In this document: positions 51,130 through 60,605 of the stretch, in pieces | How positions within the stretch are numbered: the stretch's first letter is position 1 | How the letters are laid out: every line of letters begins with the position of its first letter | NCBI GenBank assembly: GCA_963805255.1 | Contig: CAWDTK010000004.1 | Location: 248,001-312,000, forward strand | Length of the DNA stretch: 64,000 nucleotides | Direction of reading: 5' to 3' | From: Bog-532 sp963805255 | GTDB lineage: Bacteria > Actinomycetota > Actinomycetes > Streptosporangiales > Streptosporangiaceae | Position numbers and translations under genes: made by a program | Notes under the pieces: generated by a model | Databases searched by the model: none | Told to the model about the DNA's origin: nothing | Seen by the model: only the letters and a program-made list of their open reading frames with translations

Positions 51130-51500
51130 GTCCCGCCCGGCCCGCTGGGTCCCCAATCCCGCGGGGCCCGTCCTCTTCGCGGGGCCCGTCCTCGTCGCGC
51201 GGCCCGTCCTCGTCGCGCGGCCCGTCCTCTTCGCGGGGCCCGTCCTCGTCGCGCGGCCCGTCCTCTTCGCGCGGCCCGTCCTCTTCGCCGGTCCCGCGCC
51301 GAAGTGGACAAAATGGATCGATCCTCCCCATACAGCGCCGGGCCGGTCCGGGGTGTCACAGCGGCGCCGGGGCCGGAAAGTTCACCGATCCGCGTCCGGC
51401 ACGCGGTTCGCGGGACCTCCTGTGCCAGCGGTCTGACGTGTACACTCGCCATGAAAAGCCCCGACCGCGGGGGACCCCATCCCCGCCGAAGAGGACGGAA
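51130..51500. other. pafC-tatA spacer carrying a minisatellite
   Basis: No gene. Bases 51161-51286 are seven 18-base tandem repeats (listed separately); the remainder must hold the tatA promoter. Repeat-encoded peptides on either strand (Arg/Glu/Asp/Gly or Ala/Val/Pro/Leu) are artefacts of the repeat. Confidence 0.6.
51161..51286. repeat. Seven-copy 18-bp tandem repeat
   Basis: Seven units of the form GCGSGGCCCGTCCTCKTC, starting at 51161 and every 18 bases to 51286. Units differ only at position 4 (G/C) and position 16 (T/G). Some units contain GGGCCC. A minisatellite in an intergenic region, likely variable between strains. Confidence 0.9.
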
Positions 51501-51881
51501 ATGGCTGACCTATTTGACAGTCCGTGGAAGATCTTGATCGTCGCCGTCGTGCTCATCGTGCTCTTCGGATCCAAGAAGCTGCCGGTCGCGGCCCGGTCGC
51601 TCGGACGGTCGATGCGGATTCTCAAGTCCGAGGTCTCTGGTCTCCACGACGACGACGAAGCCGGGCAGGCTGCTTCCGCCGCGGCCACGGCGCAGCCCCC
51701 CGCGGCCCGGCCCGCAGCGCCGCAGCAGATCGCCGCGCCGGTGCCTGCGCCCCCGCCGGTCGCCGCGGAGCAGCTGACCTCCCAGGAGCAGATCGACAGC
51801 CTGCAGCGGCAGATCCGTGAGCTGAAGGAGTCGCCGGTCAAGGAGACCGCTTCGGTGCCGGCGGATCAGAAGCCGATCTGA
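51501..51881 (+). CDS. tatA: Sec-independent translocase subunit TatA
   Basis: 126 residues, ATG 51501 with GAGGACGGA upstream. Short N-terminus MADLFDSP, one membrane helix WKILIVAVVLIVLFGSKKLP, the conserved FGSKKLP hinge, an amphipathic helix VAARSLGRSMRILKSEVSGL and a long Ala/Pro-rich, then helical, cytosolic tail. It forms the export pore with TatC. tatC follows after 23 bases; a tatB gene is not nearby. Confidence 0.93.
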   Translation: MADLFDSPWKILIVAVVLIVLFGSKKLPVAARSLGRSMRILKSEVSGLHDDDEAGQAASAAATAQPPAARPAAPQQIAAPVPAPPPVAAEQLTSQEQIDSLQRQIRELKESPVKETASVPADQKPI

Positions 51882-51904
51882 CCGGGACATTCCAGGGACC
51901 GGAT

Positions 51905-52822
51905 ATGCCAAAGCTGGCTGACACGGTGACGGGTGCGCGCGTCGTTGGCAGCCGTATGATCCAGGCGTCCAGGACGCACGACCCTGAGGGCCGGATGCCG
52001 CTCATGGAGCACATCCGTGAGCTGCGTAACCGCCTGGTCAAGGCGGCCCTGGCGCTGGCAGCGGCCATGGTCGTCGGGTTCGTCTTCTTCAGCCAGATAT
52101 GGAACTTCGTCAGCCATCCCTTCTGCGCCGCTGTGATCAACGGCCATACCGGCTGCCGGGTGCAGGGCGACCGGCTCGTCGTCACCGGCATCTTCGACCC
52201 CTTCATGCTGCGCGTGCAGATAGCGTTCTTCGTCGGCCTGATCATCTCCTCGCCGGTCTGGCTGTACCAGATCTGGGCCTTCATCGCCCCCGGGCTCTAC
52301 CGGCGGGAGAAGCGCTGGGCTTATCTGTTCGTTGGCGCGGCGGTGCCGTTGTTCACGGTCGGTGCGGTGCTGGCTTACTACGCGATGAGCCGGGGCCTGC
52401 ACTACCTGCTCGGCCTGACCCCCAAAGGTGTCAGCAACCTGCCGACGATCACCACCTACCTGAGCTACTTCCAGGCCATGATCCTGGGCTTCGGCCTGGC
52501 GTTCGAACTGCCGCTCGCCCTCGTCATCCTGAATCTGGCCCGCGTCCTCACCCACGAGCGGTTCGCCAAATGGCGCCGGCTGATGATCTTCGCTGCGTTC
52601 CTGTTCGCGGGCATCGCCAACCCGAGCCCGGACCCGATCAGCATGCTGATGCTGGCCATACCCTGCGTCGTCCTCGTCGAGGTGGCCGAGGTGATCATCT
52701 GGGCCAACGACCGGCGCCGCGCCCGCATCCCGGACCTGTACGACGGCCTGGCCGATGACGAGGCCTCGCCGCTGGAGATGAGCGAGAACGGGACCGGCCC
52801 GGACCACAGCAGCCTGAACTGA
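51905..52822 (+). CDS. tatC: Sec-independent translocase subunit TatC
   Basis: 305 residues from ATG 51905 (ATG 51956 would give a shorter N-terminus). The signal-peptide receptor of the Tat system. Signature start GRMPLMEHIRELRNRLVKAA, six membrane helices including IAFFVGLIISSPVWLYQIWA followed by FIAPGLYRREKRWAYLF, and late motifs FELPLALVILNLARVLTH and FAGIANPSPDPISMLMLAIP. Second gene of the tatA-tatC-helY run. Confidence 0.95.
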   Translation: MPKLADTVTGARVVGSRMIQASRTHDPEGRMPLMEHIRELRNRLVKAALALAAAMVVGFVFFSQIWNFVSHPFCAAVINGHTGCRVQGDRLVVTGIFDPFMLRVQIAFFVGLIISSPVWLYQIWAFIAPGLYRREKRWAYLFVGAAVPLFTVGAVLAYYAMSRGLHYLLGLTPKGVSNLPTITTYLSYFQAMILGFGLAFELPLALVILNLARVLTHERFAKWRRLMIFAAFLFAGIANPSPDPISMLMLAIPCVVLVEVAEVIIWANDRRRARIPDLYDGLADDEASPLEMSENGTGPDHSSLN

Positions 52823-52878
52823 CGCCCGCCGCCACTCCCGGCGTGCCAGGTGATCTGGGCGCCGCCTAGGCTGGAGGG

Positions 52879-55800
52879 ATGGCTCCTGCGCTCGACCGGG
52901 GAGACGATGACTCCGCGGAACCTCACGCAAGGACCCCCGCGCAGCGTTACGCGGAGTTCCGTGACCGGCAATCGCACCCGGAGCTCGCCAGTTTCCGCGC
53001 CCTGTACGACTTCGAGTTCGACGACTTCCAGGTCCAGGCCTGCACCGCGCTGAACGACGGCGACGGGGTGCTGGTCGCCGCGCCGACCGGCTCGGGCAAG
53101 ACCGTCGTCGGGGAGTTCGCCGTCCACCTGGCCCTGGAGCGCGGCCTCAAGTGCTTCTACACCACGCCGATCAAGGCGCTGTCCAACCAGAAGTACGCCA
53201 ACCTGGTCCGCCGGTACGACAGCCGGACCGTCGGCCTGCTCACCGGCGACAACAGCGTCAACGGCGAAGCATCCATCGTGGTCATGACCACCGAGGTGCT
53301 GCGGAACATGCTCTATGCGGGGTCGGCTACCCTCAGGGGGCTCGGCTACGTGGTCCTCGACGAGGTGCACTACCTGGCCGACCGGTCCCGCGGCGCTGTC
53401 TGGGAAGAGGTCATCATCCACCTGCCGGAGTCGGTGCGGCTGGTGGCGCTGTCGGCCACGGTCAGCAACGCCGAGGAGTTCGGCGACTGGCTGGACGACC
53501 TGCGCGGCGGCGTCACCGTCATCGTGGACGAGCACCGGCCCGTCCCGCTGTGGCAGCACATGATGGCCGGGCACCGGCTCTACGACCTGTTCACCGACCC
53601 GGCCGGCACCCGCGTCAACCCGGAGCTGATGCGGATGGCGCAGCGGGAACGGTGGGTGCAGCAGCCGAGCCCGGTGACGGGGCGGAGCCGCCCGGCCCGC
53701 GGCGGCCGGCGCGGTCACCCGGGCGGCCGGGCTGGCTACGCCGGCGGCCGGGCGAAGTACGCGGGCGGCCGGAACGGCCACGGTGCGCCGTCAGCGGGCC
53801 GGGCCCGGCCGCCGTACCGGCCCGAGGTCGTCTCCCGCCTCGACGCGGCGGGCCTGCTGCCGGCCATCGAGTTCATCTTCAGCCGGGCGGGCTGCGACGC
53901 GGCGGTACAGCAGTGCCTGGCCGCCGGGCTGCGGCTCACTCAGCCGGATGAGGCCGCCGCGATCACCGAGTTCGTGGAGCGGCGGAGCGCGGATATCCCC
54001 GACGAGGACCTCGCCGTGCTCGGTTACCGGGAATGGCTCACCGGCCTGCAGCGGGGAATCGCCGCGCACCACGCCGGCCTGCTCCCCACCTTCAAGGAGG
54101 TGGTGGAGGAACTGTTCTCGGCCGGGCTGGTCCGCGTGGTGTTCGCCACCGAGACGCTGGCCCTGGGCATCAACATGCCGGCCCGGACCGTCGTCATCGA
54201 GAAGCTGGACAAGTGGAACGGCGAGACGCACGCCGAGCTGACCCCCGGGGAGTACACCCAGCTGACCGGGCGCGCCGGGCGCCGCGGCATCGACGTCGAG
54301 GGGCACGCCGTGGTGCTGTGGCAGCCCGGCATCGACCCGCAAGCGGTCGGCGGCCTTGCCGGGACCCGGACCTACCCGCTGAACTCCAGCTTCCGCCCGT
54401 CCTACAACATGGCCGTCAACCTGACCGGGCAGGTCGGCCGGGCCCGGGCAGCGGCCCTGCTGGAATCGTCGTTCGCCCAGTTCCAGGCGGATCGCGGCGT
54501 GCTGAACCTGACCCGGCAGGTGCGCCGCAACAAGGAAGGCATGGCCGAGCTCGCCGGGAAGATGGCGTGCGAGCAGGGTGATTTCGCCGAGTACGCGGCC
54601 ATGCGCCGGGAACTGTCCGACCTCGAAGGCGACCTGTCCCGGCGCCGGGCGGTGGCGCGGCGCACCGAGGCGGCCCGGTCGCTGGAGGTCCTCCGGCGCG
54701 GTGACATCATCCGGGTGCCCGGCGGGCGCCGGGCCGGGATGGCGGTCGTCCTCGAGCCCGGGCCGGGCTCCGGCCGCGCCGCCGACCGGGGCACCCAGGG
54801 CGCCCGCGGCCCGGAACCACGTGGCCACGGACGCGGCCCGGACTCCCGCAACGGGGACGGCCCGGACTCCCGCAACGGGCCGGACACCGGCTCCCGCAAC
54901 GGGCCGGACGCCGGCTCCCGCAACGGGCACGGCCCGGACCCGTCCCCGCTGGCCGCGCTGGCCGGGCACGGGCCGCTGGTACTCACGGCCAACCGCCAGG
55001 TCAAGCGGCTGTCGCTGGCCGACTTCCCGGTCCCGGTGGAGGCCGTCGACCGGATCCGGATTCCCGCCTCGTTCAGCGTGCGCTCACCGCAGCACCGCCG
55101 GGACCTGACTGCCTCCGTGCGCAATCGGCTGGCCGGCCGCGACATCGCCGGCCCGCAGCGGGTGGCCGACTGGAACGACAGCGCCTCCGCCGGCGACCGG
55201 CCCGGGCGCGCCGGGCACTCCGGTCCGGGCGGGCCCAGCTCCCCGGATCAGCAGATCGCCGCGCTGCGGCGGCGGCTGCGCCGCCATCCCAGCCACGGCT
55301 GCCCCGACCGCGAGGAGCACGCCCGGTACGCCGAACGGTACGCGCGGCTGAAGCGGGAAACGGAGGCCCTGGAGCGGAAGGTGGCCAGCCGCTCGCACGT
55401 CATCGCGCGGACCTTCGACCGGGTGTGCGCCGTGCTGGAAAGCCTCGGCTACTTGACCGGGGACACCGTCACCGCGGAGGGGCGGCTGCTGGGCGGCCTG
55501 TACACCGAGCTGGACCTGCTCGCCGCCGAATGCCTGCGCCGGGGCTACTGGAACGGCCTCGACACCCAGGAGCTGACGGCGTGCGTGTCAGCGCTGTCCT
55601 TCGAGTCCCGCCAGACCGACGACGCGGCCGCGCCCCGGCTGCCGTCGGCCAAGGTCCGCGACGTGCTCGGGCGGATGGTGCGCGCCTGGGGCCAGCTCGA
55701 TGAGCTGGAAAAGGAAAAGGGAGTGTCGTTCCTGCGCGAACCCGACCTCCGCTTCGCCTGGGCCGCCTACCAGTGGGCGGGCGGCGCCCGGCTGGAGGAT

Positions 55801-56008
55801 GTGCTCGAGTCAGCCGACCTGACCCCCGGCGACTTCGTCCGCGCGGTGAAGCAGCTCATCGACCTGCTGGACCAAGTCGCAGCCGCCCCCGTGCCGGGCG
55901 CCGCCGGTCACGACCTGCGGGCCACCGCCCGTGCCGCGATCGACTCCATCCGCCGCGGTGTCATCGCCTACACCTCTGTCACCTCTGTTTTACCTGGGGG
56001 GCCAGTGA
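52879..56008 (+). CDS. helY: DEAD/DEAH-box helicase, HelY/Mtr4-like, 3' end frameshifted
   Basis: About 1,043 residues. Ski2/Mtr4-type RNA helicase: DFQVQACTALNDGDG (Q-like), LVAAPTGSGKTVVGEF (Walker A), YTTPIKALSNQKYA, VVLDEVHYLADRSRG (DEVH), VALSATVSNAEEFGDW, FATETLALGINMPARTVVIE, YTQLTGRAGRRGID (motif VI), and the C-terminal DSH domain ending KQLIDLLDQVAAAPVPG ... AIDSIRRGVIAYTSV. Two low-complexity inserts are present: GGR-AGYAGGRAKYAGGRN (about 275-300) and DSRNG repeats (about 655-690). As read the frame runs on to 56967 through the antisense of the next gene. With one G fewer in GGGGGG (55996-56001) it stops at 56006-56008. Confidence 0.88.
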
Positions 56009-56016
56009 CCGCCTGC

Positions 56017-58560
56017 TTATCGGCTCTGGCGGTGCGAGCGGACATCGGGGTGGCGGGCCTGCGGCAGGCTCAGGTGCTCGGCCAGCCATGGCCCGGTCAC
56101 GCTGCCCGTGTCACGCGCGACGTCCTGCGGCGTCCCGGCGGCGAGGATGCGCCCGCCGTCCGGGCCGCCGCCCGGGCCCATGTCGATGAGATGGTCGGCG
56201 GCGGCGAGCAGGTCCAGGTCGTGGTCGATGACGATGATCGTGGCCCCGGCCTGCAGCAGCCGGCCGAACACGCCGGCCAGCGTGGCCACGTCGAGCGGGT
56301 GCAGGCCGGTGGACGGCTCGTCGAAGACGTAGAGCGCGCCGCGCTGGCTGCTGCGCAGCCGGGAGGCGATCCGCAGCCGCTGCGACTCGCCGCCGGACAG
56401 GGATGGGGTGGGCTCGCCGAGCCGCAGGTAGCCCAGGCCGACATCGCTGACGGGCCGCAGCGCCGCGGCGACCGGGGGCCGGTCGGCGAACCGCTCCAGG
56501 GCCTCGTGCACGCTCAGGCCGAGCACGTCGGCGATGGTCAGGCCGTCGATGCGGACGGCCAGGGTGACGTCGTTGAAGCGCGCGCCGTGGCAGGTCGGGC
56601 ACTCGACGGTGATGTCGGGCAGGTACTGGACGTCGAGGTCGATGTGGCCCAGCCCGCGGCAGGTGGGGCACTGGCCCTGGCGGGTGTTGAACGAGAAGTG
56701 CCCGGGCTTCCAGCGGCGCCGCCGGGCGTACGCCGACTCGGCGAACAGGCGGCGGATCTGGTCGAACGCCCCAGAGTAGGTCGCCGGTGTGGACCGCGCG
56801 TTCTGGCCGATCGGCGAGGCGTCTACCTGGACGACCTGGCGGATGCTGCCGAGGTCCAGGCGGCGGACGTACCCGGGCAGCGCCGACCCGTTCAGCAGGG
56901 CCCGCGCGGCCGGGATGAGGCTGTCCAGGACGAGGGCGGTCTTCCCCGCCCCGGACGGCCCGGCTAGCGCGGTCAGCCGGCGGGTCGGGAATGAAGCGGT
57001 GAGGTCGTGCAGGTTGTACAGATCGCCGATCTCGATGGTGATCTGCCCGCCGGCACCGGCCCGCGCCGGACGGTCACTCGGCAGGGCCGCGGCGCCGGCC
57101 AGGAACGGGCCCATGATCGACTGGGGGTCGGTTTCCAGCTGGATGGGGGTGCCCTGGGCGATCACGGTACCGCCCTTGGCGCCAGCCCCGGGGCCGAGTT
57201 CGATGACCCAGTCCGCGGAGCGGATGAGCTCCCGCTCGTGCTCCACCACGACCACGGAATTGCCGTTCCGGGCCAGGGCGGTGATCGTCTTGCGCAGCCC
57301 CTGGACGTTGGCCGGGTGCAGCCCGACCGACGGCTCGTCCAGCACATACAGCATGCCCGTGGCGCTGGCACGCACCGTCGATGTCAGCTCGATCCGCTGC
57401 CGCTCCCCGGTCGACAGCGAGGCACCGGCCCGGTCGAGGGTCAGGTAGCCAAGTCCGACGTCGAGCAGCGGCGTGAGCGTGCCGTTCAGCTCGGCGAGCA
57501 AACCGGTGGTCATCCGGCTGAGCTCGGCGGGCAGCCCGGCGGGCAGGCCGGCCACGAAGCCGCGCAGCTCGTCCAGGCCGAGCGCGCTTATCTCAGCGAT
57601 GTTGCGGCCGCCGAGCTGCGAGGTCAGCGCCTCGGGCCGCAGCCGGGTGCCATGGCACACTGAGCAGACGCGGGTGACGAGGAAACGCTGCACCAGGCTT
57701 CGGGTGCGCTCGTTATCGCTGCGCAGCGAGCGTTCGACCGCTGCGACGGCGTTGTCGTAATTGACCGACAGCTGCACGGTCCGCCCGGTCCGTTCCGAGC
57801 GCAGCGTCACCCGCCGCTGAACCGGTTCACCGTGCAGCACGATGTCACGCTCCCGGGAGGTCAGTGACCGGTACGGCACGCCGAGCCGGACGCCGAGCTC
57901 GCCCGCGGCATACATCGACAGCCGCCGCCCGCCGGAATTCCATGGCAGCACCGCGCCTTCCTCGATCGTCTTGCCTGGGTCGGGTACCAGGGTGCCGACG
58001 TCAACTTCGGACCGCACGCCCAGGCCCTGGCAGGCCGGGCACGCGCCGTAGGAGTTGAAGGCGAAAAATTCGGCGCTGGGAGGCTCGAAATGCGCACCGC
58101 ACACCGGGCAGACGGTCTCCATGCCCTGCGTGGCGATCGATGGCCCGACGCGGTGGCCGTTCGGGCACAGGTGCGAACCCAGCCGCGACATCATCAGGCG
58201 CAGCACGTTGAGTACCTCGGACATGGTGCCGACCGTGCTGCGCAGACCCGGTACCGGCGGGCGCTGCCGCAGCGCCAGCGCGGGCGGCAGGTGGTCGATC
58301 CGATCCACGTCCGGCCGCTGCGCCTGGGTCAGCCGCCGGCGGCTGTAGGTGCTCAGGCCCGCCAGGAACCGGTGCATGCCCTCGGCGTATAGCGTGCCGA
58401 TGGCCAGCGATGTCTTACCCGATCCGGACACGCCGACCACCGCGACCGTCCGCCATAGCGGCACGTCGACGTCAATGTCCTGCAGGTTGTTGTGCCTGGC
58501 CCCCCGCACGCCGATGACCGTGGGCAGGGTACCCGGCACGGGAATATCAACAGCCGCCAT
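56017..58560 (-). CDS. UvrA-like ABC ATPase (class II, excinuclease paralogue)
   Basis: 847 residues from ATG 58560; the frame extends to 58851 but that part has no family features. Two ABC modules: GVSGSGKTSLAIGTLYAEG / LSTGERQRIELTSTVRASAT / YVLDEPSVGLHP, and GPSGAGKTALVLDSLIPAAR / LSGGESQRLRIASRL / YVFDEPSTGLHPLDV. Zinc modules CPVCGAHFEPPSAEFFAFNS...CPACQG, CSVCHGTRLRPEAL and CPTCRGLG...CPTCHGARFN. It is about 100 residues shorter than UvrA, as in class II paralogues lacking the UvrB-binding domain, some of which give drug resistance (DrrC type). Convergent with helY. Confidence 0.9.
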   Translation of the reverse strand: MAAVDIPVPGTLPTVIGVRGARHNNLQDIDVDVPLWRTVAVVGVSGSGKTSLAIGTLYAEGMHRFLAGLSTYSRRRLTQAQRPDVDRIDHLPPALALRQRPPVPGLRSTVGTMSEVLNVLRLMMSRLGSHLCPNGHRVGPSIATQGMETVCPVCGAHFEPPSAEFFAFNSYGACPACQGLGVRSEVDVGTLVPDPGKTIEEGAVLPWNSGGRRLSMYAAGELGVRLGVPYRSLTSRERDIVLHGEPVQRRVTLRSERTGRTVQLSVNYDNAVAAVERSLRSDNERTRSLVQRFLVTRVCSVCHGTRLRPEALTSQLGGRNIAEISALGLDELRGFVAGLPAGLPAELSRMTTGLLAELNGTLTPLLDVGLGYLTLDRAGASLSTGERQRIELTSTVRASATGMLYVLDEPSVGLHPANVQGLRKTITALARNGNSVVVVEHERELIRSADWVIELGPGAGAKGGTVIAQGTPIQLETDPQSIMGPFLAGAAALPSDRPARAGAGGQITIEIGDLYNLHDLTASFPTRRLTALAGPSGAGKTALVLDSLIPAARALLNGSALPGYVRRLDLGSIRQVVQVDASPIGQNARSTPATYSGAFDQIRRLFAESAYARRRRWKPGHFSFNTRQGQCPTCRGLGHIDLDVQYLPDITVECPTCHGARFNDVTLAVRIDGLTIADVLGLSVHEALERFADRPPVAAALRPVSDVGLGYLRLGEPTPSLSGGESQRLRIASRLRSSQRGALYVFDEPSTGLHPLDVATLAGVFGRLLQAGATIIVIDHDLDLLAAADHLIDMGPGGGPDGGRILAAGTPQDVARDTGSVTGPWLAEHLSLPQARHPDVRSHRQSR

Positions 58561-58920
58561 ACCAGGCAACTTAAGGCCATCGGTCAGCGGCTGCTGAGCC
58601 AGGACAGCCAAACGGCGACGGCTCGCCGCTGCCGGCGCGGTGAGCTCCTCATACCTCAGCCATGCGCCTCCTCCGGCCAGCCCGCGGCCGGTCAACCGCC
58701 TGTCACTTACGGTAACTCCCGTGGCGGAACTCGTCGGCAAGGGATGGATGCGCTTCGCGACGTCCCCAGGCTCGCCGCCAGGCAGGTGAAAGGTCGTCAC
58801 CGGATCCCGGTGATTCGCGAGGCTGCGTTCAGCCTGACGCTCGACGGGCATGCGCAGACCATCCAGGAGCTGGCCTCGATCTTGCCGGCGCGGTATGTGC
58901 GTCGCGCCGGGTCAGCCTCC
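58561..58920. other. Region without an intact gene
   Basis: 360 bases upstream of the UvrA-like gene. Frames on both strands have no family features. It must contain that gene's promoter; otherwise nothing was recognised. Confidence 0.4.
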
Positions 58921-59016
58921 TTAAGCGCCGTACGCCTGCAGTATCGCTCCGCTCACCGGCACTGCAGCGTCGCTGACCAGGAATGCGATCATGCCGGCGA
59001 TCCGGTCGATGAGCCG
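58921..59016 (-). pseudogene. Fragment: C-terminus of a short-chain dehydrogenase
   Basis: The last 31 codons read RLIDRIAGMIAFLVSDAAVP then VSGAILQAYGA, the typical SDR ending (edIAgmvaFLaSDaA..vtGavl.vyG). No Rossmann domain or active site remains upstream. Confidence 0.6.
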
Positions 59017-59071
59017 CGTCGCCGCGGCGGGTCGGTGGTGTGCCGGAAAGAAAGGAACCAACCAGGCATGA

Positions 59072-59190
59072 CTACCCGGCGCCCTGGCGCGCCTGGCCGG
59101 GGATGCCGAGCTGGTGGTTTCCGAGCTGACGACCAACGCCGTCAAAGCAACTGGCCGGATGGACGCGGACGCGAAGTGGAGCGACCGAGA
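59072..59190 (+). pseudogene. Fragment: HATPase-type regulatory kinase (RsbW-like)
   Basis: Plus-strand frame LARLAGDAELVVSELTTNAV then KATGRMD. DAELVVSEL-TTNAV is the N-box of the anti-sigma-factor kinase / HATPase_c_2 family, abundant in actinobacteria. A stop lies just upstream and the frame degenerates after about 40 codons, so only a relic remains, on the strand opposite to the SDR fragment. Confidence 0.5.
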
Positions 59191-59261
59191 TGCAGATCAT
59201 CCTGATCTGCACGCTTGCCATCACGGTCACTATTGAGTTGGCAGTGCCGCTTTCTGCTGCG

Positions 59262-60107
59262 TCACAGCCACTGCCCGGTTACCTCGGCTAGGTCATCGGA
59301 TTTGGCCTTAAAGGCGCGGAAGACCCCGTTGAGCACTTCTGGTTTCCAGATGCTAGTGACACCGAAGGCGTTATCGCCTACCCCTCCGCTTTTCGCTAGC
59401 CGCATCGCCGCGCCGTGGGCGCCGCTGTGGAGCGCGGCCTTGGCAGCCTCGACGCTTTCCCAGGCGGTGAAGGTGTAGTTGCGGCGCCCGATGGTCGCAA
59501 AGCACGAGCCGAGGTAACCGTCGTTGCCGAGCTGTTCCGTCACGACGCTGGTGGTGGCCTCGAACAGCGTGAACTGGTGTTCTGGGCCGATGTCGATCCA
59601 CGTCACGCTGAAGGCGCCCGGGACAGCCTGGCGCTGGGTGTCCACACGCAGGCCAATGCCGAACTTGGTGACTGGTTCCATGTCGGCCGGGGTGATGTGC
59701 GCCTGCAGGCCGAGCTGCCTGAGCATGGTGGCAGTGTCGAAATAGCCGGTGACCTTCGCAACGCGGTCGGCGGCGGGGTCGTAGTCGATGAAGTCGGCGC
59801 CCGGCAGCGCGACCGTCTGCCCGGTCGCCGGGCCTGCGGGCATCGGTCCGGTATTGGTCCCTCGCATCAGCCACTGGGCAGCGGCCGTGGTGTCGCTGGT
59901 GGGGGCCACGCTCGCCAGGTCGAAATGCAGGTCGGGGAAACCGGCCAGCAGTGTGGCCACGTTCGCGGCCAGCGCGTCGCCGGTCAGCGGGCCACCGGTG
60001 GTGGGGTCTTCGTAGCTTCCGCCGTCGGCCAGCGACCGCACGACGGCGTCCGGGTCGTGGTCGTTCCAGGCAGCGAAGTAGCGGTCGAGCGCGTCAGTCA
60101 GGGACAT
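59262..60107 (-). CDS. SnoaL-like polyketide-cyclase / ABM-like two-domain protein
   Basis: 281 residues from ATG 60107, with AGGGAGG 7 bases upstream. The N-terminal half is a SnoaL/NTF2-like domain: LTDALDRYFAAWNDHDPDAV, GGSYEDPTTGGPLTGDALA, FPDLHFDLASVAPTSDT, MRGTNTGPMPAGPATGQTVA, GADFIDYDPAADRVAKVTGY. The C-terminal half resembles an antibiotic-biosynthesis-monooxygenase-like ferredoxin fold (RRNYTFTAWESVEAAKAALH). SnoaL relatives act on polyketides or as ester cyclases; here substrate and activity are unknown. It stands alone, divergent from the glucoamylase gene. Confidence 0.75.
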   Translation of the reverse strand: MSLTDALDRYFAAWNDHDPDAVVRSLADGGSYEDPTTGGPLTGDALAANVATLLAGFPDLHFDLASVAPTSDTTAAAQWLMRGTNTGPMPAGPATGQTVALPGADFIDYDPAADRVAKVTGYFDTATMLRQLGLQAHITPADMEPVTKFGIGLRVDTQRQAVPGAFSVTWIDIGPEHQFTLFEATTSVVTEQLGNDGYLGSCFATIGRRNYTFTAWESVEAAKAALHSGAHGAAMRLAKSGGVGDNAFGVTSIWKPEVLNGVFRAFKAKSDDLAEVTGQWL

Positions 60108-60605
60108 AAGAAAACCTCCCTGGTTAGTAAAGCATCCGGATCCAGGGAACTGAAGCCAGCCGGGCTCGCCTGGATCAGCCTGTGCATTAGGGTCTTGCCC
60201 AGCGCGCGAGAACGGCGCCGCCCCTCCGCGACTGAACTGCACTGTTACCGCGCTGGCAACAGGACCGCCCCTTCCGGCCGGGTTCTATCTCGTGGTAACT
60301 CACGAAGGTCCCGGGTGTTATCGGCCTATTTATTTTATCTGGGCACGGATCGATGATCAACGGCAACGCTCTTTCGTGACGGGCTACCCGGGTCGGCCGC
60401 CCGGCTTTCAGGATGTGTCAACCGGGTCAACCCGGCATATCCGCGGTGTTCCGGATTTTTAACACAGCCAGAGCAAGTTTCACGGAAACGTTTCTGGCCG
60501 TCGGGCGGCCGCGAAGTTACGGTCCACTACACAAACGTCCGATCACGGTGGCGGGCCCCCGATGGGTCGTGCGGGCGTCAGCTGTCCCGGCCAGGAGGGT
60601 CGACG
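60108..60605. other. Divergent control region with LacI-type operator
   Basis: 498 bases between the SnoaL-like and glucoamylase genes with no gene. It contains the palindrome GAAACGTTTC (listed separately) and an AT-rich patch, TATTTATTTTATC, around 60330, the least GC-rich spot nearby and a likely promoter region. Confidence 0.45.
60477..60494 (+). promoter_or_regulatory. LacI-family operator-like palindrome upstream of the glucoamylase
   Basis: GAAACGTTTC at 60485-60494 is a perfect palindrome with the central CG typical of LacI/MalR-family sites; GTTTC-ACG-GAAAC overlaps it on the left (60477-60489). Placed about 110 bases before the GH15 start, it suggests sugar-responsive repression. 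Confidence 0.5.

Noticed and set aside
51053..51331. ORFs rich in REEDGPRDEDG or GPVLVARPVLF across the minisatellite
   Set aside because: An 18-base repeat is a multiple of 3 and keeps frames open on both strands; no start with SD and no homologous domain.
56009..56967. C-terminal 320 residues of the helicase ORF as a novel domain
   Set aside because: They are the antisense of the UvrA-like gene; the normal helicase ending occurs at about 55975 and a one-base change restores a stop.
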